A stretch of 64,000 nucleotides of DNA from Pannonibacter sp. XCT-53. GTDB lineage: Bacteria > Pseudomonadota > Alphaproteobacteria > Rhizobiales > Stappiaceae. The DNA is taken from the NCBI RefSeq assembly GCF_009915765.1, contig NZ_JAABLQ010000001.1, positions 806,001 through 870,000 on the forward strand, read 5' to 3'. Made by a program: the position numbers and the translations under genes. Below, one piece after another: positions 63,960 through 64,000 of this stretch. Position 1 is the stretch's first letter; every line of letters begins with the position of its first letter. The notes under the pieces were generated by a model. It worked only from the letters and a program-made list of their open reading frames with translations. It was not told the origin of the DNA and made no database searches.

Positions 63960-64000
63960 GAAACAGCTCGCGCCACCCGCGCGGGCTGTTTTGTTTTTTG
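63960..64000 (+). terminator. Intrinsic terminator of the sugar operon
   Basis: The stem aaacagctcgcg / cgcgcgggctgttt (with a small internal mismatch) is followed by tgttttttg at the window edge. It ends the sugar ABC operon 17 nt past the binding-protein stop. Confidence 0.8.

Overview
This is a 64 kb, GC-rich (about two thirds G+C by eye) chromosomal window from an alphaproteobacterium. The backbone gene order fits Hyphomicrobiales, perhaps a Stappiaceae-like organism: a clpA/HIT/GDPD/RidA block, then dinB-DUF3572-divK-rpmG, NUDIX-DUF983-rnr-topA-dprA-plsY-pyrC-pyrB, ruvX and gatCAB. The family call is an inference from order and protein types, not from a marker gene. I saw no rRNA, tRNA, CRISPR array, phage or transposase.

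Layout. 0-10 kb: the 3' part of clpA, an AzlCD-type amino-acid exporter, a minus-strand block (HIT, COG3146 acyltransferase-like, GDPD, RidA), EipB, DNA polymerase IV, a HAD hydrolase and DUF3572. 10-24 kb: divK, a gene-free 650 bp gap where relatives usually carry pleD, then a tightly packed minus-strand housekeeping run with several 4-nt ATGA overlaps. The pyrC homologue in it lacks its metal and catalytic residues. 24-37 kb: material lying between ruvX/UPF0173 and gatC. It contains a ROK kinase, a complete polyamine-type ABC transporter followed by creatinase (a probable creatine uptake and cleavage cassette), a monohaem cytochrome c, an unrecognised 499-residue membrane protein with an XRE regulator, an FkbM methyltransferase and a TetR regulator. 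37-50 kb: gatC-gatA, an L-2-hydroxyglutarate oxidase-like enzyme, an opgG-small ORF-opgH osmoregulated periplasmic glucan operon, an orphan fliK-fhlB pair, and gatB. 50-57 kb: a GT39-type membrane glycosyltransferase, GNAT, a Nu-class GST, a repeat-rich gap, a cold-shock gene with a long leader, DUF2147 and a LysE exporter. 57-64 kb: a LacI-regulated carbohydrate operon with two matching operators, a TIM-barrel epimerase, a Gfo/Idh/MocA oxidoreductase and a complete CUT2-type sugar ABC transporter.

The most interesting part is the creatine cassette at 26.4-32.4 kb. The enzyme carries every creatinase active-site residue I could place. The gap before it (30,974-31,135) can fold into a closed multi-branch RNA followed by a perfect 14-bp intrinsic terminator, which looks like an undescribed riboswitch or attenuator controlling creatinase.

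Intergenic regions carry several classes of short repeat: a roughly 125 bp palindromic element in three copies, a 77 bp near-perfect direct duplication, and many 11-15 bp minisatellites.
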